From Lachnospiraceae bacterium (GTDB lineage: Bacteria; Bacillota; Clostridia; Lachnospirales; Lachnospiraceae): 64,000 bases of DNA. The notes under the pieces were generated by a model. That model searched no databases and had not been told where the DNA came from. It saw only the letters and a list, made by a program, of their open reading frames with translations. Below, piece by piece: positions 17,890 to 26,815 of the stretch. The stretch lies in contig CAJTGD010000002.1 in the NCBI GenBank assembly GCA_910575475.1, forward strand, positions 62,001 through 126,000, in the 5' to 3' direction. The position numbers and the translations under genes are program-made. How positions within the stretch are numbered: the stretch's first letter is position 1; every line of letters starts with the position of its first letter.

Positions 17890-19444
17890 CTAAACCGCCC
17901 CCGTTCAGCCAGTTCTTCAATAACTGGGCAGATATCTCCGCATTCTGTTCCGCGAACTCCCGAATGCTCCTCTTCAGTTCCATACCTCTGTCATTCTGAA
18001 TCTGCTGAAGCTCTTGATTGAGATCAATATGCTCAACTTCTTCTTCCAGAAGTTCCTCTTCTTCCTCTTCTTCCTCAGCCCTGCGCCGTCTGATGATCAG
18101 TACCACGATGATACCTGTCAGGATCAGCAGCAGCGCGACTGCCGCGATGATCGCCCACAGCGGAATGCTCTCAAGCAGTGAAGTGCTTGCCGTCTCTGTG
18201 TCTTCATCATCGATCCTGCCGTCAAACGGTGCGCTTGCCAGAGTGATCTTGTCTGCCTGTTCCCCTCTCGCGATCCCGGCCGCATTGCCGACCAGGGAAC
18301 GGAGCTGGGCTTCCCTCAGGCTTCCGAATCCATTTCCGTTGACTACGACAGATACCGACAGGTCATCCAGCGCTCCGGAATCCACCTCACCCTGCTCCTT
18401 GATCTGGTTCACAAGGTAATCGGTCGAACGGCTTTCACTGGATGCAGTCGCCCCGGCCCCGTCACCTTCTGTATTGTACTCGGCGGTGTCTGCGTTAGTC
18501 TCTGTACCGACCACGCCTCCTGCCGTACTGCCCGTACCGGATCTTTCATTATAAACATCTTCATGGCTGATGATTCCGGTCTTATCTTCATCGTCGATCT
18601 TTTCCGGGGTGTTGTATGTAGTAGTCTCCCGGATCAGTCTCTCCATGTTGATCTGCGCTCTTACAGCGACGCTCACATTGTCGTCCCCGTAGATCGGTCC
18701 CAGAACCTTGAGGATCTTTTTCTCGATCTGTCCTTCCACGACTGCCGCGATCTCTTCCGCGTCGGAGCTGTTGGCCGTCTTATTTTCCGTCTCAGATACC
18801 GTTACTCCATTGCCGTCTATGACCCCGACCTCTTCCATGGTCATATTCGGAACGGCCTTTGATACCAGACGCTGGATTCCTTCGACCTGCTTCGCACTCG
18901 GGGAGCCGCCGTCCGCCATCACAACCGTAACTGCCGCTGAGGATTTTGTTTCCGAATCATTGAGCACATACCGATTGTCCTCACCCAGAGCGATGGTGAC
19001 GTTCGCATCCTTTACACCGTCAAACAGCTTGATCGTTGCGCCAATGCGGTCCTGAAGTTCGTAAAGCCTGTAAGTATTCTTATCTGAATCCGTGGTCATC
19101 AGGCCTGCATTGTCTTTAAAGGTATCATATGTGAACCCGCTCTTCGGATATCCCTGCTGTACAAGGGTAGCCTTCGTCTGATCGACTACATTCTCCGGCA
19201 CCATAATGGTGGAATCGTCCTCATAGCGGAACGCGATCTGTTCCTCCTGCAGCTTCGCTGTGATCTGCTGCGCCTCCTGCTCTCCCAATCCGGAAAACAG
19301 GACAGCATATGGGCGGTTGTTGAGAATCAGCGCGATCACAATCGCTGCCACGACAAGTACGGCGGCCACGGCAATAATGATCTTTTTTGTTTTACTGCTT
19401 AAATTTCCAGCAAATTCTTTGAATTGCCCCAACTTTTCTTTCAT
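17879..19444 (-). CDS. fliF: Flagellar MS-ring protein FliF
   Basis: Membrane ring protein that nucleates the basal body. The 521 residues have a membrane helix near residues 22-42 (IIIAVAAVLVVAAIVIALIL), the YscJ-type domain with LFSGLGEQEAQQITAKL, a periplasmic-equivalent region, and a second membrane helix near 435-460 (IPLWAIIAAVALLLIL). A Glu-rich stretch follows it, and the C-terminal tail that binds FliG closes the protein. The ribosome site upstream of ATG 19444 is weak, and a 240-base leader separates it from fliE. Confidence 0.95.
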   Translation of the reverse strand: MKEKLGQFKEFAGNLSSKTKKIIIAVAAVLVVAAIVIALILNNRPYAVLFSGLGEQEAQQITAKLQEEQIAFRYEDDSTIMVPENVVDQTKATLVQQGYPKSGFTYDTFKDNAGLMTTDSDKNTYRLYELQDRIGATIKLFDGVKDANVTIALGEDNRYVLNDSETKSSAAVTVVMADGGSPSAKQVEGIQRLVSKAVPNMTMEEVGVIDGNGVTVSETENKTANSSDAEEIAAVVEGQIEKKILKVLGPIYGDDNVSVAVRAQINMERLIRETTTYNTPEKIDDEDKTGIISHEDVYNERSGTGSTAGGVVGTETNADTAEYNTEGDGAGATASSESRSTDYLVNQIKEQGEVDSGALDDLSVSVVVNGNGFGSLREAQLRSLVGNAAGIARGEQADKITLASAPFDGRIDDEDTETASTSLLESIPLWAIIAAVALLLILTGIIVVLIIRRRRAEEEEEEEELLEEEVEHIDLNQELQQIQNDRGMELKRSIREFAEQNAEISAQLLKNWLNGGGLDGG

Positions 19445-19683
19445 GTTCCAATACTCTCTTATCTACATTTATTCCCACATCGCTTAAGGATTCTGCAAGC
19501 ATCAGTACGGGATGCCCTTTGGGTACGGTTTCACAGACACAAAGAGCAATGTGCAACAGATCTATCGCACATTGACTCGTTGTCTGTCCCGCGAGGGCAT
19601 TCACCGCCTGATGCCTTCCGGCATACAGGATTATACCTTGTATAATGTCCGAATGACCATAACGTGATGCCCCCGGGTATGCA

Positions 19684-20031
19684 TTATGAACTGAGACGCA
19701 TAATCTCGTTGTATGCTTCCAGTGCCTTTGTCCGAAGAGCCGCCAGCAGATCTATAGATAGCTGCGCCTGGGATGCCGCGATACCTACCGTATGTGGATC
19801 CTCAATCTGGCCTGTAGCCAGAAGATACTGGTTCTTTGCCAGGTTCTGATCCGTCTCCCTTACGTTATTGATTGCCTCCTCGAAAATGCTTTTGAAGGCC
19901 GAGACACCCTCCTGGCCTTTTAAGCTTTTGGATGCGGATGCTGCGGAAGCCGAGCCTTTCACTGATCCGACAGAGCCGACTGCTCCGATCCTGTCCCATG
20001 GTTGAATCGGGGTAATGAACATGTCTTCCAT
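19684..20031 (-). CDS. fliE: Flagellar hook-basal body complex protein FliE
   Basis: MS-ring/rod adaptor and first exported rod component. The C-terminal part (FKSIFEEAINNVRETDQNLA, then TVGIAASQAQLSIDLLAALR and KALEAYNEIMRLS) matches FliE. The ATG at 20031 gives 115 residues; an in-frame TTG at 20043 lies too close to AAAGGA to be preferred. flgC, normally directly upstream, is missing here. Confidence 0.92.
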   Translation of the reverse strand: MEDMFITPIQPWDRIGAVGSVGSVKGSASAASASKSLKGQEGVSAFKSIFEEAINNVRETDQNLAKNQYLLATGQIEDPHTVGIAASQAQLSIDLLAALRTKALEAYNEIMRLSS

Positions 20032-20290
20032 AGATAGCGCCAATCCTTTCTTAATTAATTATTCACAGGGCTGTTCCTGTCTCCCGTCTTATATCTTCCT
20101 TATAGAAGATATAAGACTGAATATGCGTTACATTTGGCCACGAACCGCTTCGCCATGACAGTGTCCTAAAGCACTGCTGCGGGCGGACTGTCCGTGTGCC
20201 TGCTGTATTTTGTCCTGTTTTTTCCTGCTCATTTTCTGACTAAAAAAACGGAATATCCCATCATTTTTAGGAAAAATTTATCAAAAAATC
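20032..20290 (-). other. flgB-fliE interval lacking flgC, with a 13-bp hairpin
   Basis: This interval is where flgC normally lies. It holds no flgC sequence. A perfect 13-bp stem is present: GTCTTATATCTTC (20086-20098), six-base loop, GAAGATATAAGAC (20105-20117). The stem is AT-rich and has no U-run, so it is not a typical terminator. A 34-codon minus-strand frame (20128-20232) begins MSRKKQDKIQQ but has no good ribosome site and no recognisable family. Confidence 0.4.
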
Positions 20291-20683
20291 TTACTGTCCT
20301 TTAATTGCAGTCTGATATCTCTTGATATCAGCCGTCACAGTCTGCAGCAGATACTGATAATGAAGCGCGGTTCTGGCCATGTCCGCTTCTTCAACATCAG
20401 AATGGACATTGTTCTCATCCACCCTTGCAGATGAATCATAAGGGGTGTATACAAAGTAGTTCGCCCCTGAGATCGCCTGCTTCATCTGTGTATTGCTCTT
20501 CGTCTGGCTGGCCGCCCGGAGTCTCTTGTCAAAGACCTCTTCGAAGCTGACATCCTTCTTCTTGTAACCCGGTGTATCTACATTGGCAAGGTTGTTCTGA
20601 ACAACCTCCATCTTCCTCCAGAGATAATCCAGAGACTTATTCGCCATTGACATGGTATTTCCGAATATGGAGCTTCCAAACAT
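20291..20683 (-). CDS. flgB: Flagellar proximal rod protein FlgB
   Basis: Proximal rod subunit. The 130-residue product shows the rod signature (RKMEVVQNNLANVDTPGYKK, then KDVSFEEVFDKRL) and the C-terminal helix (DMARTALHYQYLLQTVTADI). ATG at 20683 (MFGSSIFGN) is chosen because family members begin there; a GTG four codons upstream sits too close to AAGGAAG. It opens the basal-body part of the operon after a 320-base gap. Confidence 0.92.
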   Translation of the reverse strand: MFGSSIFGNTMSMANKSLDYLWRKMEVVQNNLANVDTPGYKKKDVSFEEVFDKRLRAASQTKSNTQMKQAISGANYFVYTPYDSSARVDENNVHSDVEEADMARTALHYQYLLQTVTADIKRYQTAIKGQ

Positions 20684-21006
20684 GATATGTATCACTTCCT
20701 TCTTATATTAATGTATATATTTTATTAGAGTTAACAGGGTATCATTCGTATCGGCTTTCTCCTCCGCTGAAAATCCCGAAAGTTTTTTCCGCAAATTGCA
20801 CCTATACCGGATTAATGATACACCTTATTTTCCCAAAAGTCCAGTTTTTTCGGTGAATTTTTATATTAAAAATTTACCAGTTAAATGCTTCTGTTGAGCG
20901 GTTTTTGAGCATTTCCCGTATCATGTAGGTAAGATGGTAAGATATTATGTACACACAATATATAGGAAATACCTCTGCTTCCAGATGGATTGTCCAGACA
21001 GTACAT
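20684..21006 (-). promoter_or_regulatory. flgB upstream region with candidate promoter
   Basis: This 323-base region between the transglycosylase gene and flgB is AT-rich and without a supported gene. On the minus strand a possible sigma-A promoter is TGGACT (20838-20843), 17-base spacer, TATCAT (20815-20820), about 130 bases before flgB. A GCCGATAC at 20748-20755 resembles a sigma-28 -10 box but has no TAAA at the proper distance. Read-through from the upstream gene is also possible. Confidence 0.3.
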
Positions 21007-21858
21007 TCAGATCAGACTGGTATAGTCGGAGTCGGAATCCAGACTTCCGATGGAAACGCCTTTCCCAAGGCTGCTCACACGGCTCATCATCTGCAGCCGC
21101 ATCATTCCTACGAAATATTCCGCAAGCTGCTGGGTCAGATCCGTTGCGGTTGAACCGTTCAACGCGCCTGTACTCGTTCCGGTCCGGCCGGCAGAGATCC
21201 CGGTCCCGTTATCCCCAAAGACTCCGGAAGTGCCGGTCCTGCTGCTGACAGTCTGGCCTGTAGTGAGCTCCTGTCCCATATAGCTCTTGATCCGGCTGAT
21301 GTAGTTAATGGTCTCTTCAAACGGAGGAACTCCGCCGTACTTCGCCACATTGCCGCTCCCTGCATTGTATGCGGCAAGAGTCAGATCGATGTCTCCATTA
21401 TACTGCTGCAGCTTCTGCGCCAGGTACTTTGCCCCGCCCATGATGTTGCTCCTTGCATCAAATGCATCCTCCACACCTAATGCAGCCGCAGTTGCAGGCA
21501 TAAGCTGCATCACTCCCTGGGCCCCGGCCGAGGAAACCGCGTTAGCGTTGTATCCGGACTCTGCCTTGCCGACTGCCATCAGAAGCTTAACGGGAACATT
21601 GTACTTCTCCGCCGCTTCCTGAAAAATCGCGTCCATGCTTTCCGGCACACCCAGTCTGCCTGCCGCGTTCTGGAAGGTTTCCCCAAAACTCAGACCGTTC
21701 GTCTGCATCCCGCCGGAGTACGGACTGCTGCCGGACTGCGTTCCGTTGGAATACAGGCTTTCGATCGACTGCGTCATGGACTGCAGTGACTGAAGCTGTC
21801 CCAGGACACTATTCATATAGGTATAGAGACTCTGGTAAACTGAATAATCCATTGCCAT
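21007..21858 (-). CDS. SLT-domain lytic transglycosylase, flagellum-associated
   Basis: A peptidoglycan-cleaving enzyme probably needed to open the wall for the rod. The 283-residue product has a Ser/Gly-rich N-terminal half and a soluble lytic transglycosylase domain at about residues 85-200: catalytic Glu in MAVGKAESGYNANAVSSAGA, then QGVMQLMPATAAALG and the conserved LTLAAYNAGSGNVAKYGG. No clear signal peptide is seen, so it may leave through the flagellar export system or act as a substrate-like protein. ATG at 21858 follows GAGGA; a TTG seven codons earlier is less likely. A Ser/Thr/Gly-rich tail follows. Confidence 0.85.
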   Translation of the reverse strand: MAMDYSVYQSLYTYMNSVLGQLQSLQSMTQSIESLYSNGTQSGSSPYSGGMQTNGLSFGETFQNAAGRLGVPESMDAIFQEAAEKYNVPVKLLMAVGKAESGYNANAVSSAGAQGVMQLMPATAAALGVEDAFDARSNIMGGAKYLAQKLQQYNGDIDLTLAAYNAGSGNVAKYGGVPPFEETINYISRIKSYMGQELTTGQTVSSRTGTSGVFGDNGTGISAGRTGTSTGALNGSTATDLTQQLAEYFVGMMRLQMMSRVSSLGKGVSIGSLDSDSDYTSLI

Positions 21859-21974
21859 TTTTTTATCCTCATTTCTCAAATTCTACAATGCTACTCCACT
21901 CTTGCCACAGGTCAGACCTTTACTATGTGTGGCCTACCGCACATTCTTCTCAACCCAAACGGCATATCAATAGT

Positions 21975-22003
21975 ATTATAGCATACATTTTCAATAATGT
22001 CAT
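21975..22003 (-). promoter_or_regulatory. Sigma-A type promoter for the transglycosylase gene
   Basis: On the minus strand, ATGACA (21998-22003), 17-base spacer, TATAAT (21975-21980). The -10 is perfect and the -35 matches five of six. It lies about 115 bases upstream of the start at 21858 and could open the whole flagellar operon. Confidence 0.55.
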
Positions 22004-22115
22004 TATGCCACTTTTACCCAGTCTTGAAAAGTCTTTTTTTACAATTTAGGAAATTTTTTACTGTATGTTTACCAGCAATTTCCAAAAATGACTTCAAATT
22101 ATATGAAAATATATA

Positions 22116-22144
22116 TTTACAATCTTTTGATTTAGGTATAGAAT
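22116..22144 (+). promoter_or_regulatory. Candidate sigma-A promoter for the chemoreceptor gene
   Basis: TTTACA (22116-22121), 17-base spacer, TAGAAT (22139-22144), each five of six to consensus, about 55 bases upstream of the GTG start at 22204. The surrounding 21859-22203 region is a divergent intergenic stretch of 345 AT-rich bases with no gene seen. Confidence 0.4.
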
Positions 22145-22203
22145 AATGTTAAATACGTATATTTTTTTACAGAAAAATCTAAATTACATAGGAGGGAGTA
22201 GAC

Positions 22204-24096
22204 GTGTTTAAGAATTTAAAAGTGAGGAGCAAACTGCTCGTCTCATTCGGCATTGTCATTATTTTCTATATTATTGCTATCATTGCTTCGTCGATCGGAC
22301 TGGGCAGCGTATTCGGCGGATTGGAGGATTTTTATCATATTCCATTCCCGATGGTGAAGAGCGCGCTTGAGGCACAGTCCATTACCAGAGGGATCCAGCT
22401 GGATGTATACCGCGCCGTTTCTATCAGCGGTTCGGAGCGTCAGGCCGTGATCAGCGAGATTGAGGAGTCTTCCGCAGAGCGGAATAAGGTCATGGAAGAG
22501 TTGAAGGCGAATTTCGACGGAGACGCTTCCCTGCTCACGAGCGTCGAAGATGCCAACGCGGCGACCTCCGCAGCCCGCGAAAAGACGATGGAGTATATCC
22601 GCGCAGGCAATTCCACGGCCGCCATCGAATCCATCAACGGCGAATATCTGGAAGCGGCCAATCATTTTGAGGATACCTTAAATCAGGTTATTGATCAGGC
22701 TGAGAAGAATGCGGATGAATATTATCAGAGCGGTACGACAACCAAGCGTATCTGCACGATCATTTTATACGGCCTTGCTCTGGTCAGCATCATTTTAACC
22801 ATATTCCTTGTGCTGTCTATCGTGAAGGGCCTGACCCGTCCGATCCTGGAGATCGAGGATGCCATCAAGGCAATGGCAAAGGGCGACATGAGCAGCAAGG
22901 TTACATATACGTCCCGCGATGAGTTGGGTGATCTGGCGGAGAACCTGCGTTTTGTACTGGCTACTCTGTCCAGTTACATCGGCCATATCTGCGAGCGGAT
23001 GGATTCCCTTGCAACAGGCGATCTGACGGTAGAGATGGATATGGATTATCTGGGCGAGTTTGAGTCGATCAAGCAGTCCGGCGCCAAGATCATCAATTCC
23101 CTGAATGATACGCTTGGCCAGCTTCATCAGGCATCGGAACAGGTTGCAAATGGATCCGAGCAGGTTTCCAGTGGTGCCCAGGCCCTCAGCCAGGGCGCTA
23201 CGGAGCAGGCAAGTTCTGTTGAAGAGCTTGCAGCGACCCTGGGCGACCTGTCCAACCAGGTCAATGATACCGCGGCGAATTCCCGCGATGTCAACCAGCT
23301 GATCTCCGACACCGCAAAAGAGATCAACAACAGCAAGCAGAAGATGGAAGCCATGGTCAATGCCATGACCAACATCAACGAGTGCTCCAGCGAGATCGAG
23401 AAGATTATCAAGACCATTGAAGATATCGCATTCCAGACCAATATCCTTGCGCTGAATGCCGCAGTTGAGGCAGCCCGTGCAGGCGAGGCAGGCAAGGGCT
23501 TTGCCGTTGTCGCGGATGAGGTTCGCAGCCTGGCATCCAAGAGCCAGGAGGCGGCGAAGAATACGACTGTCCTTATTAATAACTCATTGAACGCGGTTTC
23601 CGAAGGAAGCCAGATTGCTACGGATACTCAGAGTTCACTGCTCAAGGTTGTGGAGAGCGCGGATAAGATCGCAGTTAATATGGCGAAGATCACTGAATCC
23701 GCTGATCTGCAGGCAGAAGGTATTTCCCAGGTGACTCAGGGAATTGACCAGATTTCCTCCGTTATCCAGACCAACTCCGCTACCGCAGAGGAAAGCGCCG
23801 CAGCCAGCGAAGAACTGTTCAGCCAGTCCAGCCTGCTCAAGAGCCTGGTTGGCCGCTTCCGCCTGAAAGGAATGGCAAGTTCTATGGTAAGTCGGCCTGC
23901 AGCATCTGAGCCGGCAGAGATGGAATCCTATGACAGCAATGTGTATGGCGGCGGGTCATTTGACAGCGGGTCCTATGATATGAATTATGACAGTTCCGAC
24001 AGCTTCGGCGGGGCGGTGGATACTTCGTACAGCGCGCCGAGCGGGAATAATAAGAGCTTTAGTAATGAAGTGATCTATGATGGGGCGAAGTATTGA
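22204..24096 (+). CDS. Methyl-accepting chemotaxis protein
   Basis: Transmembrane chemoreceptor that controls CheA. The 630 residues comprise a first membrane helix (about 12-34), an extracellular four-helix-bundle-type sensor (about 35-185), a second helix (about 186-208), a HAMP domain (about 209-262) and the signalling domain with the hairpin tip [17 protein letters not shown] near residue 420. No CheR-binding pentapeptide is seen; the tail is Ser/Tyr/Asp-rich. Start is GTG at 22204 with GGAGGGA six bases upstream. It is divergent from the flagellar operon and has its own terminator. The ligand is unknown. Confidence 0.95.
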   Translation: MFKNLKVRSKLLVSFGIVIIFYIIAIIASSIGLGSVFGGLEDFYHIPFPMVKSALEAQSITRGIQLDVYRAVSISGSERQAVISEIEESSAERNKVMEELKANFDGDASLLTSVEDANAATSAAREKTMEYIRAGNSTAAIESINGEYLEAANHFEDTLNQVIDQAEKNADEYYQSGTTTKRICTIILYGLALVSIILTIFLVLSIVKGLTRPILEIEDAIKAMAKGDMSSKVTYTSRDELGDLAENLRFVLATLSSYIGHICERMDSLATGDLTVEMDMDYLGEFESIKQSGAKIINSLNDTLGQLHQASEQVANGSEQVSSGAQALSQGATEQASSVEELAATLGDLSNQVNDTAANSRDVNQLISDTAKEINNSKQKMEAMVNAMTNINECSSEIEKIIKTIEDIAFQTNILALNAAVEAARAGEAGKGFAVVADEVRSLASKSQEAAKNTTVLINNSLNAVSEGSQIATDTQSSLLKVVESADKIAVNMAKITESADLQAEGISQVTQGIDQISSVIQTNSATAEESAAASEELFSQSSLLKSLVGRFRLKGMASSMVSRPAASEPAEMESYDSNVYGGGSFDSGSYDMNYDSSDSFGGAVDTSYSAPSGNNKSFSNEVIYDGAKY

Positions 24097-24217
24097 TCAT
24101 TGACCGGAAAAGTTGCTTGGCGTGTGAAGGATAACACGCAGGATGGAAACGGATCGGGCTTTTGCATCGGATTGGTGTGAAGGACTCGTGAAGGATGAAG
24201 TGAATAGAGAAATGGAT

Positions 24218-24248
24218 ACCCGGGAGATGCGGTCTCCCGGGTGTTTTT
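24218..24248 (+). terminator. Intrinsic terminator after the chemoreceptor gene
   Basis: Stem ACCCGGGAGA (24218-24227), five-base loop, TCTCCCGGGT (24233-24242), then GTTTTT. The 10-bp stem is perfect and GC-rich. It ends only 16 bases before the next gene's ATG. Confidence 0.9.
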
Positions 24249-24264
24249 GATGACGAGGTGAACC

Positions 24265-25335
24265 ATGAAAACGATCGGTGTGGTTATGATTGTGAAAAAT
24301 GAAGGGCGGAGTCTGGATAAATGTCTCTCCCGGGTCAGACAGCTTGTAGATGAGATTTATATTACAGATACTGGCTCTACGGACAATACGCTTGAGATTG
24401 CGGAAAAATATCAGGCACATATTTCGAATTTTGAATGGAACAATGACTTTTCTGCCGCGAGGAATTTTTCCCTGGCGCAGTCGGCATGCGACTGGAATCT
24501 GGTACTGGATGCGGATGAATATCTGGTGTCTGGGAAACGGAAGGAGCTGCAGAGGTTTGTTGAAAGGGGCGGGTCTGTAGGTGCGATCCAGAGGCATGAC
24601 AGCTACAGGGAAGCAAATGGTGAACTCAGCAAAAGCTGTTCCTACATTACCCGCCTGATCCCTAAGGATACCTGGTTTGAAGGCCGGATCCACGAACAGG
24701 TGATCAGCCCCCTCTCCATTGCTCCGCTCCCTCTTGTTTTTGAACATGACGGATATCTCCAGGAGGGAAAGGGTGAGCGGAATCTGGAGATCCTTCTCGA
24801 AGAGCTCCGGGAAGCTCCGGAGGACTCCTATATTCTGTATCAGGCCGCCCGTACTTTGTGGCTGATGAAGGATCATGCCCGTGCGGATAAATATTTCGAA
24901 GAATTTTATCGGTTGGTTCCCGATTCCGGCACAGGTTATCGGACAAGCGGTGTGATTTCTTATATATATAATTTGCTGGAATTGAAAAAATATGACAAGG
25001 GATTCGAGATCATTAAGAATGAAAAGGAGCGGCTGGAGCCTTATGCGGATTACCATTTTGCATGCGGGACATTTTATACGCAGGCGATTTTTTCAGATGT
25101 GCAGCGCTATATTAATTACCTTCCGCGGATTGAACGGTCTTATATACGGTGTCTGGAGATCGGGGAAGTTCCGGAGCATGAGGGCGTGTATGGGAATGGG
25201 TCGTTTAAGGCGGCGTATAATCTGGGAGTGTGGTATGAGGTGAACGGGGATGTGAAGAAGGCGCTGAATTATTACAGGAAGGCGCAGAGCAAGGGGTATC
25301 AGTTGGCGAAGGAGCGGATTAAGGCGTTGGTGTAG
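24265..25335 (+). CDS. Family 2 glycosyltransferase with TPR repeats
   Basis: Cytoplasmic sugar transferase of the GT2 family joined to TPR-like helices, related to SunS-type and flagellin-modifying enzymes. Residues 1-110 are the GT-A fold (VVMIVKNEGRSLDKCLS, then ITDTGSTDNTLEIAEKY, and the metal-binding VLDADEYLV near residue 88). From about residue 185, TPR-like units follow (YILYQAARTLWLMKDHARAD; AYNLGVWYEVNGDVKKALNY). ATG follows GAGGTG. It lies between the chemoreceptor and the left flagellin cassette and is half the length of the cassette enzymes. Acceptor and sugar are unknown. Confidence 0.82.
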   Translation: MKTIGVVMIVKNEGRSLDKCLSRVRQLVDEIYITDTGSTDNTLEIAEKYQAHISNFEWNNDFSAARNFSLAQSACDWNLVLDADEYLVSGKRKELQRFVERGGSVGAIQRHDSYREANGELSKSCSYITRLIPKDTWFEGRIHEQVISPLSIAPLPLVFEHDGYLQEGKGERNLEILLEELREAPEDSYILYQAARTLWLMKDHARADKYFEEFYRLVPDSGTGYRTSGVISYIYNLLELKKYDKGFEIIKNEKERLEPYADYHFACGTFYTQAIFSDVQRYINYLPRIERSYIRCLEIGEVPEHEGVYGNGSFKAAYNLGVWYEVNGDVKKALNYYRKAQSKGYQLAKERIKALV

Positions 25336-25456
25336 CACATGCGGTATGCCGCGGCTCTGGAAGCAAAGTGAATCGCGCCGGGACGGATCTGAAAGTATGG
25401 ATTTGCGTTTGATAGGAAGAAGGTTTTGATTGGATGACCGTTGAAATATTCTCTGC

Positions 25457-25502
25457 CCAAAAAGCAGGCCGTCACTCTACAGATAAGGGATCTGGCCTGC
25501 TT
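25457..25502 (-). terminator. Terminator at the end of flagellin cassette 1
   Basis: Read on the minus strand: AAGCAGGCC (25494-25502), a 23-base loop, GGCCTGCTT (25462-25470), then a run of T. It lies about 40 bases beyond the stop of the CgeB-like gene and would end the cassette 1 transcript. Confidence 0.55.
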
Positions 25503-25540
25503 GATTTATCGGCCGGGAAGCATCAAAAAGATACCGCCTT

Positions 25541-26731
25541 TTATGAATCATATGAGGCGACAGCGTCCAGAATCCAGTCCGCGCAATTGGACCAGGTATA
25601 GTTATGGAACACTTTCTCATAGCCTTTTTCAATCATTGCTTCGGCCCTTGTACTGTCCCATAGCAACGAACCTGCAATCTCCGGAAGCTGTTCCAGATGT
25701 TTCAGATCATACAGCGCGATATCTTCCCCATCCGTAAAATGTTCCGTGACCCATTTGCTGGGATCGGTGAGCGGCAATGAATGTTGGAGCAGCGTATTGA
25801 AGATTCGGTCATGAGTCCCGGATTTGAACCAGGGAAATATGTTTAAATTGATTTTTGCGTCCGCCATATAGTAAAGCGTTTTTTCGTAAGGAATCCGGTC
25901 ATCAATCCGGTGCACGTTGGGATAGGAGGCCGTACTGTGGTTCTCCCATCCACGTCCCAGGAGATGGAGTTCAAATCCGGCATCCGCCAGAGCTTCCACG
26001 ACACGTCCCCTGTAATACATGCGGATCGCCCAGTCCACAGATTCCGAGAAGTTCAGCAGGGTTTTCAACTCCCCCGGTTCGGCATCAAAGCCTGCCTGCC
26101 GGATCGTCTGCAGGACAGCCTGTTCGGTGGTAAGGCTGCTGTCCTCAGTCAGAAGCCGAAACATGAATTGATAAAACTGGTAGATAGGCGTGCCCTTCTC
26201 GAAAAATTTCTCAATCTTTGCAAACATATCTTCCGGCCGGTAATAAGTGCCGGAAAATAAAATGTCATATTGTTTCTGGCTATAAGGGATGACAGGCGTA
26301 TCTTTTTGCGGCATAACACCAACGTGCGGCATGAACTCTACAAAGGGTACGGTTTCGATAAAATACCTTTTGACATATTCCACATGATCACGGTCGCAGC
26401 AGAATAAAAGATAATTCTGCGGATGCTTTTCCAGTGTGGCATGGAACCGCAGCGGCGGATCCAGAAGGATATCCACAACAATTGCCTGATGTTTGTCCCA
26501 AATATTAATATATTTCTCTTCCCTGGTTCCTATACCGTCAAAACAGATCACCACATCTATCTTTTGGGAAATGAACTCCGTAAAACGCTGGAAGGAATGC
26601 GGAGTGCCCACAGAGGAAGCAGGAATCTCCAAAATAAAGGTTTCATGTCCTCTTTTCTGAAATTCCTCTGCCAGCCTGTCTGAAAAATAACAGAGCGATT
26701 CTGTCAGCGAATAAAATAATACGATTCTCAT
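25541..26731 (-). CDS. CgeB-like glycosyltransferase, cassette 1
   Basis: A 396-residue protein resembling CgeB/'spore maturation' family glycosyltransferases (GT-B type, Glyco_trans_1_2-like C-terminus). Seen: N-terminal MRIVLFYSLTESLCYFSDRL; central YDILFSGTYYRPEDMF; C-terminal GFELHLLGRGWENH, KTLYYMADAKINLNIFPWFK and GTHDRIFNTLLQHSLPLTDP. It is paralogous to the gene at 37699-38889, with most residues identical and scattered differences, and lies in inverted orientation. It follows the GT2-TPR gene in a presumed three-gene flagellin operon, so flagellin glycosylation is the likely job (inference). It is probably silent in the present orientation. Confidence 0.78.
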   Translation of the reverse strand: MRIVLFYSLTESLCYFSDRLAEEFQKRGHETFILEIPASSVGTPHSFQRFTEFISQKIDVVICFDGIGTREEKYINIWDKHQAIVVDILLDPPLRFHATLEKHPQNYLLFCCDRDHVEYVKRYFIETVPFVEFMPHVGVMPQKDTPVIPYSQKQYDILFSGTYYRPEDMFAKIEKFFEKGTPIYQFYQFMFRLLTEDSSLTTEQAVLQTIRQAGFDAEPGELKTLLNFSESVDWAIRMYYRGRVVEALADAGFELHLLGRGWENHSTASYPNVHRIDDRIPYEKTLYYMADAKINLNIFPWFKSGTHDRIFNTLLQHSLPLTDPSKWVTEHFTDGEDIALYDLKHLEQLPEIAGSLLWDSTRAEAMIEKGYEKVFHNYTWSNCADWILDAVASYDS

Positions 26732-26815
26732 AGTTGAAATTCTCTTTCATGTTTTAAATAGCTATACATACAAACTAAAGGGCAGATTTTTCTGTCCCTT
26801 AGTATACTGTTCAGA

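Noticed and set aside
19392..19604. 70-codon minus-strand frame overlapping the fliF start
   Set aside because: Overlaps fliF in another frame and shows no recognisable domain; kept only as a possible leader translation event.
20128..20232. 34-codon frame (MSRKKQDKIQQ...) in the flgB-fliE gap
   Set aside because: No ribosome site at proper distance and no known family; too short to support.
20748..20755. GCCGATAC on the minus strand as a sigma-28 -10 box for flgB
   Set aside because: At the required 15-base distance the -35 position reads ATTT, not TAAA, so the match is only to half of the promoter.
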